Assembly (NCBI RefSeq): GCF_001611675.1
Contig: NZ_CP014766.1
Span: 2,170,001 to 2,234,000 of the forward strand
Length of the DNA: 64,000 nt
Source of the DNA: Pontibacter akesuensis
GTDB taxonomy: Bacteria; Bacteroidota; Bacteroidia; Cytophagales; Hymenobacteraceae
Reading direction: 5' to 3'
The notes beneath the pieces are model-generated. The model worked only from the letters and a program-made list of their open reading frames with translations. It was not told the DNA's origin and ran no database searches. The position numbers and the translations under genes were made by a program. The number at the start of each line of letters is the position of its first letter. Position 1 is the stretch's first letter. Below, piece by piece: positions 52,538 through 61,097 of the stretch.

Positions 52538-52951
52538 TCAGGCAACGTTTAGCAGGAGCCATTGTTCCGCCTTTTTTTCATCTTCAAACACCTCAATGTT
52601 AAGCTGTGACTGAAGGGCGGGATAAAGTGACTGGAAAGACCGTTGCCCGTAGATACCGGGGGAGAGCACGTGGGCGTAGTAGCGCAGGCCCAGCGACTTT
52701 GCCTGTGGCGCCCACTTGTAAGCCAGCCAGTTTACCGCTACCTCCCAGGGGCCGATCAGTTCGCGGTTGCTGTTTAGCAACCTGGGGCATGGTTTTTCAC
52801 GTAACATAGTAAGCACCTGGTTGCATCCCATCACAATTGTCTCCAGCGATTGTATTCCCACCCAGTTCATGGAAATGAAGCTGTTGTCGGTCGTTCGCCT
52901 CACCTCAAAGAAGACATCTCCGTTTGCTTTCTTAAGTTCTTTGTGCTCCAC
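52538..52951 (-). CDS. hypothetical SpoIIAA-like protein
   Basis: A protein of about 137 residues with GTG start at 52951 (VEHKELKK) or TTG at 52954. The layout, with alternating strands and helices, NWVGIQSLETIVMGCNQVL early and IEVFEDEKKAEQWLLL at the end, resembles SpoIIAA/STAS-like small proteins of Bacteroidota. The match is weak and function unknown. The next gene upstream on the same strand encodes an RsbQ-like hydrolase. Confidence 0.6.
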   Translation of the reverse strand: MEHKELKKANGDVFFEVRRTTDNSFISMNWVGIQSLETIVMGCNQVLTMLREKPCPRLLNSNRELIGPWEVAVNWLAYKWAPQAKSLGLRYYAHVLSPGIYGQRSFQSLYPALQSQLNIEVFEDEKKAEQWLLLNVA

Positions 52952-53046
52952 CAACTGTCAACTGTTTTGTTCAACTGTAGGAAGCAGGGGTAATAGCAGC
53001 AACGTATATGGGCGCTGCTTGTGCTTCCGTACTCCTATGTGTACGT

Positions 53047-53841
53047 CTATTTTTTCAAAAAGCTTTTCATGGCAGCTACAGTTTCCTCTGGTGCACTTAA
53101 GTTAGGGCAGTGCCCTGTGGCTTTTAAAACAACAAGCGTACTGCCGGCAATGTGGTCGTGCGTGTATTCTCCCACGGTCAGGGGGGCGATTACGTCGTCG
53201 GAGCATTGCAGGATCAGTGTTTCGGTTTGCACACGCGGAAGGTCTTCCCGGTTGTCTGACAGGAAAGTAATGTGGGCAAAATCGCGGGCAATGTCCAGGT
53301 CGCTTTTGCAGAAGCTCTGGGTTAACTCCTGGCCTAACTCCGGCCTTTCCGGGTTGCCCATAATCACAGGGGCTATGGTGTTGGACCAGCCGAGGTAGTC
53401 GCTGTCGAGGGAGTCGAGCAGGCCCTGTATCGCCTCACGCGAAAAGCCTCCCACGTAATCGCCTTCGTTAATAAAACTTGGGGAAGGGCTGATCAAAATC
53501 AGTTTTGAAAAACGCTCCGGCTCCTGGATAGCGGCCAGTGTGCCGATCATGGCGCTAACGGAGTGTCCCACAAATATCACGTCCTCAAGATTTAACTCCC
53601 GGCATATCTCCAGCACATCTGCCGCATAGGCCTGCAGCGAGTCATAACGCTCTTTGGTATAGGTAGAGGTGTCGGAGTTGCCAAAGCCAATGTGGTCGAA
53701 AAGAACAAGTCTGTAGTCTTCCTGAAAAGCCGGGGTAATGTAGCGCCACATGTTTTGATCACACCCGTAGCCGTGTACAAACAACATGGGCGTAGTGCCT
53801 TTTCCCATAACCTGTACGTTGTTCCTCTTTATTGCTTCCAT
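53047..53841 (-). CDS. RsbQ-like alpha/beta hydrolase
   Basis: A 264-residue alpha/beta hydrolase. The oxyanion segment LFVHGYGCDQNMWRYITPAF (about 21-40), nucleophile GHSVSAMIG (Ser about 98), acid CSDDVIAP (Asp about 221) and GHCPNLSAPEETV (His about 248) match RsbQ and plant KAI2/D14 closely. In Bacillus RsbQ works with RsbP in energy-stress signalling; no PAS-phosphatase partner is seen here. A small-molecule ligand is likely but unknown. Confidence 0.9.
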   Translation of the reverse strand: MEAIKRNNVQVMGKGTTPMLFVHGYGCDQNMWRYITPAFQEDYRLVLFDHIGFGNSDTSTYTKERYDSLQAYAADVLEICRELNLEDVIFVGHSVSAMIGTLAAIQEPERFSKLILISPSPSFINEGDYVGGFSREAIQGLLDSLDSDYLGWSNTIAPVIMGNPERPELGQELTQSFCKSDLDIARDFAHITFLSDNREDLPRVQTETLILQCSDDVIAPLTVGEYTHDHIAGSTLVVLKATGHCPNLSAPEETVAAMKSFLKK

Positions 53842-54039
53842 AGGGCTTATTTAAGTAATTAAGGTTAATGATGGGCCAGGTAGCACCTGTCGCTGATTTT
53901 GAGCTGGATTTTTCAGTTTATGCTTACAATTCCTTACTTTGAAAAAGTTGGTGAAGTCGCATCCTGTTAAACTAATAAAATTGCAGGACAGTTGCTAATC
54001 CCAACCCTCCAAAGAGGCATAACCCAAGACCTATACTTC

Positions 54040-55980
54040 ATGCATACAAAGGCTAATTTAATCAGGTTCTTCCTGATGCTTTCCTTCCTGCTGCCGCTGG
54101 TGGCGCAGGGACAGGTGAGGCTGCCAAAGCTAATATCGGATGGTATGGTGCTGCAGCGCGATACTGATTTAAAAGTATGGGGTTGGGCATCAGCCGGAGA
54201 AAAGGTGAGCGTGCGTTTTCTGAACAAAACCTACCAGGCTGTTGCCGATAACAAGGGTGCCTGGGAGGTGCAGCTGGCAAAGCTGAAAGCAGGGGGACCG
54301 CACCAAATGGTGATCACAGGCAAGAATGCTATTACGCTGCAGGATATCCTGGTAGGGGATGTGTGGGTGTGCTCAGGGCAGTCGAACATGGAGCTGCCGA
54401 TGCGTCGGGTAAAGCCGCTGTATGCCGAGGAGATGAGAACAGCGCAAAACGAGTTCATCCGCTATTTTGAGGTTCCTAAGACCTATGATTTCAACGTGGC
54501 GCGGCAGGACCTGGAGGCGGGAAGCTGGCAGAAAGTCACGCCGGCTACTATTCCAAACTTCGGGGCTGTAGGCTACTTCTTTGCCAAAGACCTGTACGCA
54601 AAGTATAAAGTGCCCATCGGGCTTATCAATTCTGCACTGGGTGGCTCGCCCGTAGAGGCCTGGCTTAGTGAGGAGGCGTTGAAGCAGTTTCCGGAGCATT
54701 ACCAGGAGGCGCAGTTATTCAAAGATCAGAATTACATTAAAAAGATAGAAGGGGAGGATCAGGCAAGAATTCAGGCCTGGTACCGGGAACTGTTCCGGAA
54801 AGACAAAGGCTACCAAGGCAGGCTTCACTGGTCTGATCCGGCATTGAACACTGCCGACTGGGCAGGTATGGAAATCCCCGGGTACTGGGCCGACACCGGG
54901 CTGGGGCCGGTGAACGGGGTGGTATGGTTCCGGAAAGAAATTGAGGTGCCGGCAAGTATGGCCGGGCAGCCAGCCGACCTTAACCTGGGCGCCATCGTGG
55001 ATTCTGACTCGGCTTTTGTGAACGGACAGTTTGTCGGCACTACGGGTTATCAGTATCCGCCGCGCTGGTACACGGTTCCTGCGGGTGTGCTGAAAGCAGG
55101 GAAAAATACACTGGCCATCCGCATCGTCAACGAAAGCGGCAGGGGCGGTTTTGTGCCGGATAAGCCGTATGAGCTGGTGGCCGGCAACAAGAAGATCGAC
55201 CTGAAGGGGAAGTGGCAGTACAAACTGGGCGCAGCCATGGACCCGCTGAAGAGCCAGACCTTTATCCGCTGGAAACCGCTGGGCCTGTACAACGCCATGA
55301 TCGCGCCGCTCATCAAGTATAACATCAAAGGCGTGATCTGGTACCAGGGAGAGTCGAACGCCGATACCTGGGAAGAGTATGAAAGCTCGTTCCCGGCCAT
55401 GATCAAAGACTGGCGCAACAAGTGGGGGCAGGGAGATTTCCCCTTCCTGTATGTGCAGCTCGCAAATTACATGGAAGCGAAATCACAGCCCTCTGAAAGT
55501 GACTGGGCCCAACTGCGGGAAGCACAGCGCAAAGCCCTGGCGTTACCTAACTCGGCCATGGCTGTGGCAATAGATGTGGGGGAGTGGAACGATATCCATC
55601 CGCTTAACAAAAAGGCTGTTGGCGAAAGGCTGGCGCTGGCGGCGCAGAAAGTGGCTTACGGAGACGAAGTGGTATACTCCGGCCCGATGTATCAGTCGGT
55701 AAAGCGAAAAGGCAATAAGCTTATACTTACTTTTGCCAACACAGGCAGCGGCCTGGAGGCAAGAGGAGGCGAGCTGAAGCAATTCGCCATCGCCAGCCCT
55801 GACAAAAAGTATGTGTGGGCAAAGGCCAGAATCGAAGGAAATAAAGTTGTCGTCTGGAGCGATACGGTAAGCAAGCCGGTGGCAGTAAGGTACGCGTGGG
55901 CCGATAACCCCGAAGGAGCGAACCTCTACAACAAAGAGGGCTTGCCAGCCTCGCCTTTTCAGGCAGAGTTGGAAAAATAA
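54040..55980 (+). CDS. sialate O-acetylesterase-like SGNH esterase
   Basis: A 646-residue exported protein from the ATG at 54040; a signal peptide ends in LVAQGQ. The nucleophile block I is CSGQSNMELPM (Ser about 110), and the DxxH block is NDIHPLNKKAVGERLA (about 525). A beta-sandwich insert (about 270-380, VVWFRKEIEVPASMAG, YQYPPRWYTVPAGVLKAGKNTLAIRIV) splits the SGNH domain, as in sialate O-acetylesterases and acetylxylan-type relatives. It likely removes acetyl groups from glycans outside the cytoplasm. It is not in a polysaccharide utilisation locus here. Confidence 0.92.
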   Translation: MHTKANLIRFFLMLSFLLPLVAQGQVRLPKLISDGMVLQRDTDLKVWGWASAGEKVSVRFLNKTYQAVADNKGAWEVQLAKLKAGGPHQMVITGKNAITLQDILVGDVWVCSGQSNMELPMRRVKPLYAEEMRTAQNEFIRYFEVPKTYDFNVARQDLEAGSWQKVTPATIPNFGAVGYFFAKDLYAKYKVPIGLINSALGGSPVEAWLSEEALKQFPEHYQEAQLFKDQNYIKKIEGEDQARIQAWYRELFRKDKGYQGRLHWSDPALNTADWAGMEIPGYWADTGLGPVNGVVWFRKEIEVPASMAGQPADLNLGAIVDSDSAFVNGQFVGTTGYQYPPRWYTVPAGVLKAGKNTLAIRIVNESGRGGFVPDKPYELVAGNKKIDLKGKWQYKLGAAMDPLKSQTFIRWKPLGLYNAMIAPLIKYNIKGVIWYQGESNADTWEEYESSFPAMIKDWRNKWGQGDFPFLYVQLANYMEAKSQPSESDWAQLREAQRKALALPNSAMAVAIDVGEWNDIHPLNKKAVGERLALAAQKVAYGDEVVYSGPMYQSVKRKGNKLILTFANTGSGLEARGGELKQFAIASPDKKYVWAKARIEGNKVVVWSDTVSKPVAVRYAWADNPEGANLYNKEGLPASPFQAELEK

Positions 55981-56065
55981 ACCAGGTGTGGCAGGAGAGT
56001 GGCTTTAAGCAAAGAACAGCCCCATCAGTTCGAAAGTGGCAGCCCTGCTACTGCCAGCACATAAA

Positions 56066-56107
56066 AGCAAAAGCGCCTGCCACAGTTAAATGGCAGGCGC
56101 TTTTGCT
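56066..56107. terminator. bidirectional terminator between esterase and def
   Basis: A perfect 17-bp stem (56066-56082 and 56091-56107) with an 8-base loop, between convergent genes. Its feet contain AGCAAAAGC and GCTTTTGCT. Confidence 0.8.
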
Positions 56108-56123
56108 ATAATCAAGTACAGAC

Positions 56124-56693
56124 TTAGCGTCTCTTCGTCAGAGCGGGGAAGTTCATTTTGTAGTCTGCGTCTACTTCGCCTTTCGATATCTTGGCGAGCT
56201 TGTTTTTGATCAGGCGCTTGCGCAGGCCGTTCAGGTAATCAGTGAACAGGATGCCTTCGATGTGGTCGTACTCGTGCTGGATCACGCGGGCGTTCATGCC
56301 ATCGTACGTGTCTTCGTGTTCGTTCCACTCCTCATCAAAATAACGGATTACGATGCGCTCCGGGCGGTAAACCACCTCGCGCACGCCCGGTATACTTAGG
56401 CAGCCTTCTTCAAAGCCCCATTCCTCACCGTCCTCGTCCACAATCTCCGGGTTGATGAACGCCTTCTTCAGGCCTTTGCCTTCGTCTTTTTCGTCCATCA
56501 TCGGCTCCGAGTCGATCACGAACAAACGAATGCTTTTGCCAATCTGCGGGGCAGCCAGGCCTACGCCGTGCGCATGGTACATGGTGGCAAACATATCGTC
56601 CACCAACTCTTTCAGGTTCGGGTAGTCCTGCGGAATATCTTCAGCTACTTCTTTCAGGACGGGGTCGCCGTAGGCAACAATCGGATAAATCAT
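56124..56693 (-). CDS. def: peptide deformylase
   Basis: Removes the formyl group from new polypeptides. The 189-residue protein has all three metal-site motifs: GVGLAAPQIG (about 43-52), EGCLSIP (about 96-102) and QHEYDHIEG (about 139-147). A short insertion rich in Asp/Glu/Lys (about 66-75) is common in Bacteroidota. Its ATG overlaps the stop of yqgF by four bases (ATGA), so the two are co-translated. Confidence 0.97.
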   Translation of the reverse strand: MIYPIVAYGDPVLKEVAEDIPQDYPNLKELVDDMFATMYHAHGVGLAAPQIGKSIRLFVIDSEPMMDEKDEGKGLKKAFINPEIVDEDGEEWGFEEGCLSIPGVREVVYRPERIVIRYFDEEWNEHEDTYDGMNARVIQHEYDHIEGILFTDYLNGLRKRLIKNKLAKISKGEVDADYKMNFPALTKRR

Positions 56694-57109
56694 ATATAAC
56701 TTCTGCTTTCTAGATACGACTGTAAAATAATGGCGGCGCTCACGCGGTCTACCGTGCCTTTGTCCTGGCGTGCTTTCTTTTTAAGGCCACCCGCCAACAT
56801 GGTTTGCTGCGCTATTTTCGAGGTAAAACGCTCATCCACCAAATGCACTTTCACCTCCGGAAACTCCTTCTGCAACTTCCGCTGGAAACCAACCACGTGC
56901 TGGGTGTTGTCGGTGGCGTTGCCAGCTAGGTTGCGCGGCATGCCCAGCACAAACGCCTCCACCGGTTCGCGCAGTACATAAGCCTTCAGGTAAGACAACA
57001 CATCCTGGGCATGAACGGTTTCTAATGGGCTCGCGATTATCTGGAGCGTGTCCGTAACGGCCAGCCCCACCCGCTTTGTCCCATAGTCAATACCCATTAT
57101 TCTGCCCAT
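56690..57109 (-). CDS. ruvX: Holliday junction resolvase-like RuvX/YqgF
   Basis: A 139-residue RNase H-fold protein. GIDYGTKRVGLAVTD (about 5-19) holds the first catalytic Asp, VLGMPRNLAGNATDNTQHV the second motif and VDERFTSKIAQQTML the Glu motif; AAIILQSYLESR ends the domain. YqgF acts in pre-16S rRNA processing in E. coli. It lies at the head of a two-gene unit with def. Confidence 0.94.
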   Translation of the reverse strand: MGRIMGIDYGTKRVGLAVTDTLQIIASPLETVHAQDVLSYLKAYVLREPVEAFVLGMPRNLAGNATDNTQHVVGFQRKLQKEFPEVKVHLVDERFTSKIAQQTMLAGGLKKKARQDKGTVDRVSAAIILQSYLESRSYI

Positions 57110-57221
57110 AGCGTTCGCTTCTCTACTACAAAGGTAGTAATTTTAGCTTTGAGTTCTTCATCAGGCTTTTAGGCGATTTCAGGCAGAACGCCTGCGGTAA
57201 CGCGATCTACACCACCTAGGG

Positions 57222-59639
57222 CTACAGCTTAAACTGCAGCGAGAGGTAGAAGCTGCGTGCATCCGACGGAATAATGCCCGGACCCGGATAGCCCGTGGCG
57301 CGGCGGGTAAAATAGCGGTTATCGGTCAGGTTGTTGATGCCTGTCTCCAACGTGAAGCGCCCGTAAGTATAGCTGCCCGAGAGGTCCATCACCCAGTACG
57401 CCGGGATAATGCCCACCACCGCAGTTGGCTCAAGTATGGAATTGGCAGGGTCGGTATACTGCTCGGCCGTGTAAGAGTATTGATAGGCCAGTTTAAAGTT
57501 ATTGCGCTTAAAGGCCAGACCCGCCTTGGCGATCACGGCAGGAGCCAGCTCTACGTTTTTGCCGTCCACATCACTTTCAGAACTCTCATAAGTGGTGTAC
57601 ACATAGGTGATGTTGGAGAAAGCCGAGAGGCTGGTCGGGTGGTCGGCGCCATAGTATAGCTTCAGCAGGTCCGCTTCCACAAAAGTTTCCAGCCCGTAAT
57701 GGTATGAGTCACCCACGTTGGTGCGCACCCGCTGGATCTGGTAATTGGGTGTTACCTGGTTAATGGAGCTGATCCGGTCTTTGTACGCCAGGTAGAACAG
57801 GCTCACATCATAGTTGAGAACGCCGCTGCTGTTGCCCCGCACACCAAGGTCCGAAGTATAGCCGCTCTCATCCTGCAGGTTCTGGTCCACGAGCTGGTTC
57901 GGGTTCACCACACGCATGTCGTTGAAGTTGATGGCGCGGTAGTTCTGCGAGAAGTTGCCGTATACTTCCAGCTGCTCGTTGGGTTTGTAACTTAGGCCCA
58001 GGCCCAGCAACAGGATGTTTCGTGAGTTGCTGCGGTCCTCCGCCTTTGTCTCGTCCCGAATTACGTTTCCTGCCTGGTCGGCAATCACCTCGCGGTAGCT
58101 ACCGTCTGCGTTGGTGTTGATCCACTCGTAGCGCGCGCCGGGCGTTACGCTTAGTGTTGGGGTGATGTTGAAGATGTTCTCGGCAAACACGGCCACGTTG
58201 CGGCTCAGGTAATCGTAGCTGGACTGGCTCGGCGCACCCGTCTCAGAATAGAAGCGGAAATCCGAATCCGAGCGGGAAGAGCCGTTACCCTGCTTCTGGT
58301 CTGTCAGGCCGTGGTAGTAACGGGCGCCCACCAACAGTGTGGAGAAAGAGTCCAGGAAATTGTAGCGGGTAATCAGGCGCGTTTCGTTGCCGAAGTTGTT
58401 GAACTGGTCTTGTAGCAGGAGGCGCTCCCGCATCGGGTCTGCCCGGTTGATCTTCTCCAGGTAGCCCAGTGCATCGCGCTGCGCCAACAAACCAAAGTTG
58501 CGGATGTTCAGCTTCGTGCGCTCGCTCAGGCGGTAGTCCAGCGTGAGGGCCAGCAGGTTCCACTTTACCTTAAACCAGTTGCGGTTGCGCACCGATTGGC
58601 GGGCATCCTGGGCAAAGGCCGCATCCGTGAGGCCACCCGGCTGCTGCGCCAGGTAATCCATAAAGGTATAGTCAAAGCCTATCTCCAGCCGGTCTGTTGG
58701 TTTGTAGTGGATAGAGCTGAAGGCGGTGTGGGCATCAAAATTGGAGTTGTCGCGCCAGCCGTCGCCGCGTTTGTACTGGTAAAAACCGTAGTAATGAAAC
58801 TTGCCTTTGCTGCCGCCCACACTGTTAAAGGAGTTGAACAGGCCCCAGGAGCCCACGGTTTGGCGGGTGGTGAGCTCGAAGGGTTTGTCCTCCGGGCCCT
58901 CTTTCATCACAAAATTAATCATGCCGCCAAACTGGGTGCCATACTGCAGCGAGGCCGCGCCGCGCACCACCTCAATTCGGTCAAGGGCCTCAACGGGAGG
59001 CGTGTAATAACTTTCCGGATAGCCGAGGGCATCAGCCGAAATATCGTAGCCGTTCTGGCGGGTGTTGAAGTTGGAGGTGCGGTTCGGGCTAAGGCCACGC
59101 CCCCCGATGCCGAGCTGCAGACCCGCGCCATCGCTTTCCCAGATGTTGAGACCGGCTACTTTCGCGAATACCTGGCGGCTGTTGTTGGTGGCTTTGTTGG
59201 CCGAGATATCTTCGATTACGACCACTTCGCTTTTCTTGCCTTCGTAAATAGCGGTGCCCTCTACTGAGTTCAGGCGCGTAATGCCAAAGGTCTTTTCCCG
59301 CTCCCCCTTCACCTTCACCTCGCTGATCTTACCTTCGAGCGGCTTCAGTATAAAGTTGAGGATAACAGGGCTGTTGGTGATGATTACCTGCTGTGTAGCC
59401 GAACCCAAGCCTACACTATAGGCCGTGAGGGTATAGGTGCCGGCAGCCAGGTTGCTGATGCTATACTTGCCACTGGCATCGGCCTGAAAGAGGTTGCCTG
59501 TGTTGGTGAGCAGCACCTCTGCCTGCGGCACGGGTTGCCCGTTGGCGGCATTGGTAATAGTACCGGAAACAGAATAGGACTGTGCCAGGGCAGCCAGGCA
59601 GCTGCAAAGGAAAAGAACGGTCGTGAGCGTGTAGCGCAT
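57222..59639 (-). CDS. TonB-dependent receptor (FecA/siderophore-type)
   Basis: An 805-residue outer-membrane receptor: signal peptide (MRYTLTTVLFLCSCLAALAQ), a CarboxypepD_reg-like domain (about 22-110; VSGTITNAANGQPVPQAEV), a plug (about 130-250; VVVIEDISANKATNNSRQVFAKVAGL and IEVVRGAASLQYGTQFGG) and a 22-strand barrel ending in SLQFKL. The plug start resembles iron-citrate receptors. It is the last gene of an operon (DUF4856, imelysin, HTTM, receptor), with 6 bp to the gene before it, so iron or a metal complex is the likely cargo (inference). Confidence 0.93.
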   Translation of the reverse strand: MRYTLTTVLFLCSCLAALAQSYSVSGTITNAANGQPVPQAEVLLTNTGNLFQADASGKYSISNLAAGTYTLTAYSVGLGSATQQVIITNSPVILNFILKPLEGKISEVKVKGEREKTFGITRLNSVEGTAIYEGKKSEVVVIEDISANKATNNSRQVFAKVAGLNIWESDGAGLQLGIGGRGLSPNRTSNFNTRQNGYDISADALGYPESYYTPPVEALDRIEVVRGAASLQYGTQFGGMINFVMKEGPEDKPFELTTRQTVGSWGLFNSFNSVGGSKGKFHYYGFYQYKRGDGWRDNSNFDAHTAFSSIHYKPTDRLEIGFDYTFMDYLAQQPGGLTDAAFAQDARQSVRNRNWFKVKWNLLALTLDYRLSERTKLNIRNFGLLAQRDALGYLEKINRADPMRERLLLQDQFNNFGNETRLITRYNFLDSFSTLLVGARYYHGLTDQKQGNGSSRSDSDFRFYSETGAPSQSSYDYLSRNVAVFAENIFNITPTLSVTPGARYEWINTNADGSYREVIADQAGNVIRDETKAEDRSNSRNILLLGLGLSYKPNEQLEVYGNFSQNYRAINFNDMRVVNPNQLVDQNLQDESGYTSDLGVRGNSSGVLNYDVSLFYLAYKDRISSINQVTPNYQIQRVRTNVGDSYHYGLETFVEADLLKLYYGADHPTSLSAFSNITYVYTTYESSESDVDGKNVELAPAVIAKAGLAFKRNNFKLAYQYSYTAEQYTDPANSILEPTAVVGIIPAYWVMDLSGSYTYGRFTLETGINNLTDNRYFTRRATGYPGPGIIPSDARSFYLSLQFKL

Positions 59640-59645
59640 GTGTGT

Positions 59646-61019
59646 TTAATTCTGCCCTACCGCGTTCTGCGGCGGGGCAACGTCTTCTAAAGGTAAAATC
59701 CAGGGCTTGGGCAGGAAGCTCTCTTTTTCGGCAGCCAGATTAACTTTCGGATCGATCAAAAGGCGGCTGCCACGGCCATTCATACTTACATACACCTCGG
59801 CGCGCACCTCCACACCCGGCATACCGCGTTCCGCGAAGTCCTGCTGCAGCATGTGCGCGTACTGCAAAATCATGTCCGGCTGCGTGGCCATCTGCTTTTC
59901 CTGGTTCACGGTAAGGTAATCGCGGTTGTTGATTTCTGTCTCAAAGCCTGTTTTCGGGTGGCGGACGTAAAAAAACGTGGTGCCGGTTTTCTCCATCAGC
60001 ATCACGCGCCAGGAGAAGCGGTAGCCCTGCTCAGTCCAGAACAGCTGGCCGGGGTACAGCAAATAGCGCCAGGGCAGGAGCACCTGCAGCAGGAAATAAA
60101 AACCAAGTATACCGAGAAGTATAGGCTGGCCAGCGGTACCGGCAAATCTAGGTAGGGCTGGCTTCGGCACCTTTGCTATACTTCGGAACAGGCCCAGCAG
60201 CCTCTCATGGAAAGCTGGGGAGAAGAAAATCAGCGTACTCACCATCATGATGTAGGGAAACATGCCAATCTGGAAAAGCACCGCCGTAAGCACGTGGAAC
60301 ACCACCACCGTGGCATAGGCCAGCAGCCTGCTCCTGCGCCAGCTCAGGAAGAATGGGATAGTCAGATCATAAAAAGCGCCGAACCAGCAGAACAGGTAGG
60401 CCACCCATACTTCGTCGAGCAGCGGGCCGATGAGCGGCAGGTGCGTGTGCGCCGGTAGCCAGTAACGCAGCGGCATGGCCTCCAACAGCCAATCGGGGTT
60501 AAGCTTGGCGATGCCGGCATAGAAGTATACCAGCCCCAACTGCAGCTGAAAAATCAGCACGGCCCAGCGCGGCACATGGCTCACCCAAAGACCGTGTTTG
60601 CGCAGCACATCCACCGAGAAGTGGCGGTGCGCCGGCACCAGCACCAGCAGCAAAGCCACCACACTCACAAAGTAGTAGTGGTTGAGGTAATTCGTTTTGT
60701 CGATGAGCTCGACGTAGGTAAAGGAGAGGAAAAACAGCAGCGCCGAGAAGCGGTAGAAAAGCCCCAGCATAATACCCAGGGCAGCAAGCGCCATCAGCGT
60801 GAACAGGGCGTACATGCCCGCCTCCCCCAGCGGCTGCACCCACTCAAACCCGTAGTAGGGGAAGTATACCTTTGGCTGCACATACAGCTCCGTTACCCAG
60901 TCCTTGCCTATAAAGCGCAGCACGCTGGCCAGCATCATCCCTCCAAAAATAACACGGAACACCGCCAGCGGGGCCGCGGATACAGGTTGGGAGAGGTGTG
61001 ACTGTAGCTTCTGTAGCAT
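59646..61019 (-). CDS. HTTM domain membrane protein (vitamin K-dependent gamma-carboxylase-like)
   Basis: A 457-residue protein with about eight hydrophobic segments in the first 310 residues, then a soluble beta-rich tail. SAAPLAVFRVIFGGMML, FTYVELIDKTNYLNHYYFVSVVALLLVLVPAHRHFSVD and YFYAGIAKLNPDWLL (the HTTM core) are all visible. Human gamma-carboxylase is the named relative, but bacterial HTTM proteins mostly have unknown roles. Here it sits between an imelysin-like lipoprotein and a TonB receptor, a setting known from iron-linked operons in Bacteroidota as I recall. Confidence 0.9.
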   Translation of the reverse strand: MLQKLQSHLSQPVSAAPLAVFRVIFGGMMLASVLRFIGKDWVTELYVQPKVYFPYYGFEWVQPLGEAGMYALFTLMALAALGIMLGLFYRFSALLFFLSFTYVELIDKTNYLNHYYFVSVVALLLVLVPAHRHFSVDVLRKHGLWVSHVPRWAVLIFQLQLGLVYFYAGIAKLNPDWLLEAMPLRYWLPAHTHLPLIGPLLDEVWVAYLFCWFGAFYDLTIPFFLSWRRSRLLAYATVVVFHVLTAVLFQIGMFPYIMMVSTLIFFSPAFHERLLGLFRSIAKVPKPALPRFAGTAGQPILLGILGFYFLLQVLLPWRYLLYPGQLFWTEQGYRFSWRVMLMEKTGTTFFYVRHPKTGFETEINNRDYLTVNQEKQMATQPDMILQYAHMLQQDFAERGMPGVEVRAEVYVSMNGRGSRLLIDPKVNLAAEKESFLPKPWILPLEDVAPPQNAVGQN

Positions 61020-61054
61020 AGGATGTATACTTCCGTATTACCTGGAAAAGCAGA

Positions 61055-61094
61055 TTTGCTCCCCCAGAGTATAATTGCCTCCAGGGGGAGCAAA
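61055..61094 (-). other. intercistronic hairpin between imelysin-like and HTTM genes
   Basis: An 11-bp perfect stem, TTTGCTCCCCC (61055-61065) and GGGGGAGCAAA (61084-61094), with an 18-base loop, fills most of the gap inside the operon. It has no T-run on the minus strand, so RNA stabilisation or partial attenuation is more likely than full termination (inference). Confidence 0.55.
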
Positions 61095-61097
61095 ATG

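Noticed and set aside
52951-52978. Three AACTGT copies as a further LytTR site
   Set aside because: Spacings are 7, 13 and 20 bp, not 21, and the first copy overlaps the start of the gene it would control.
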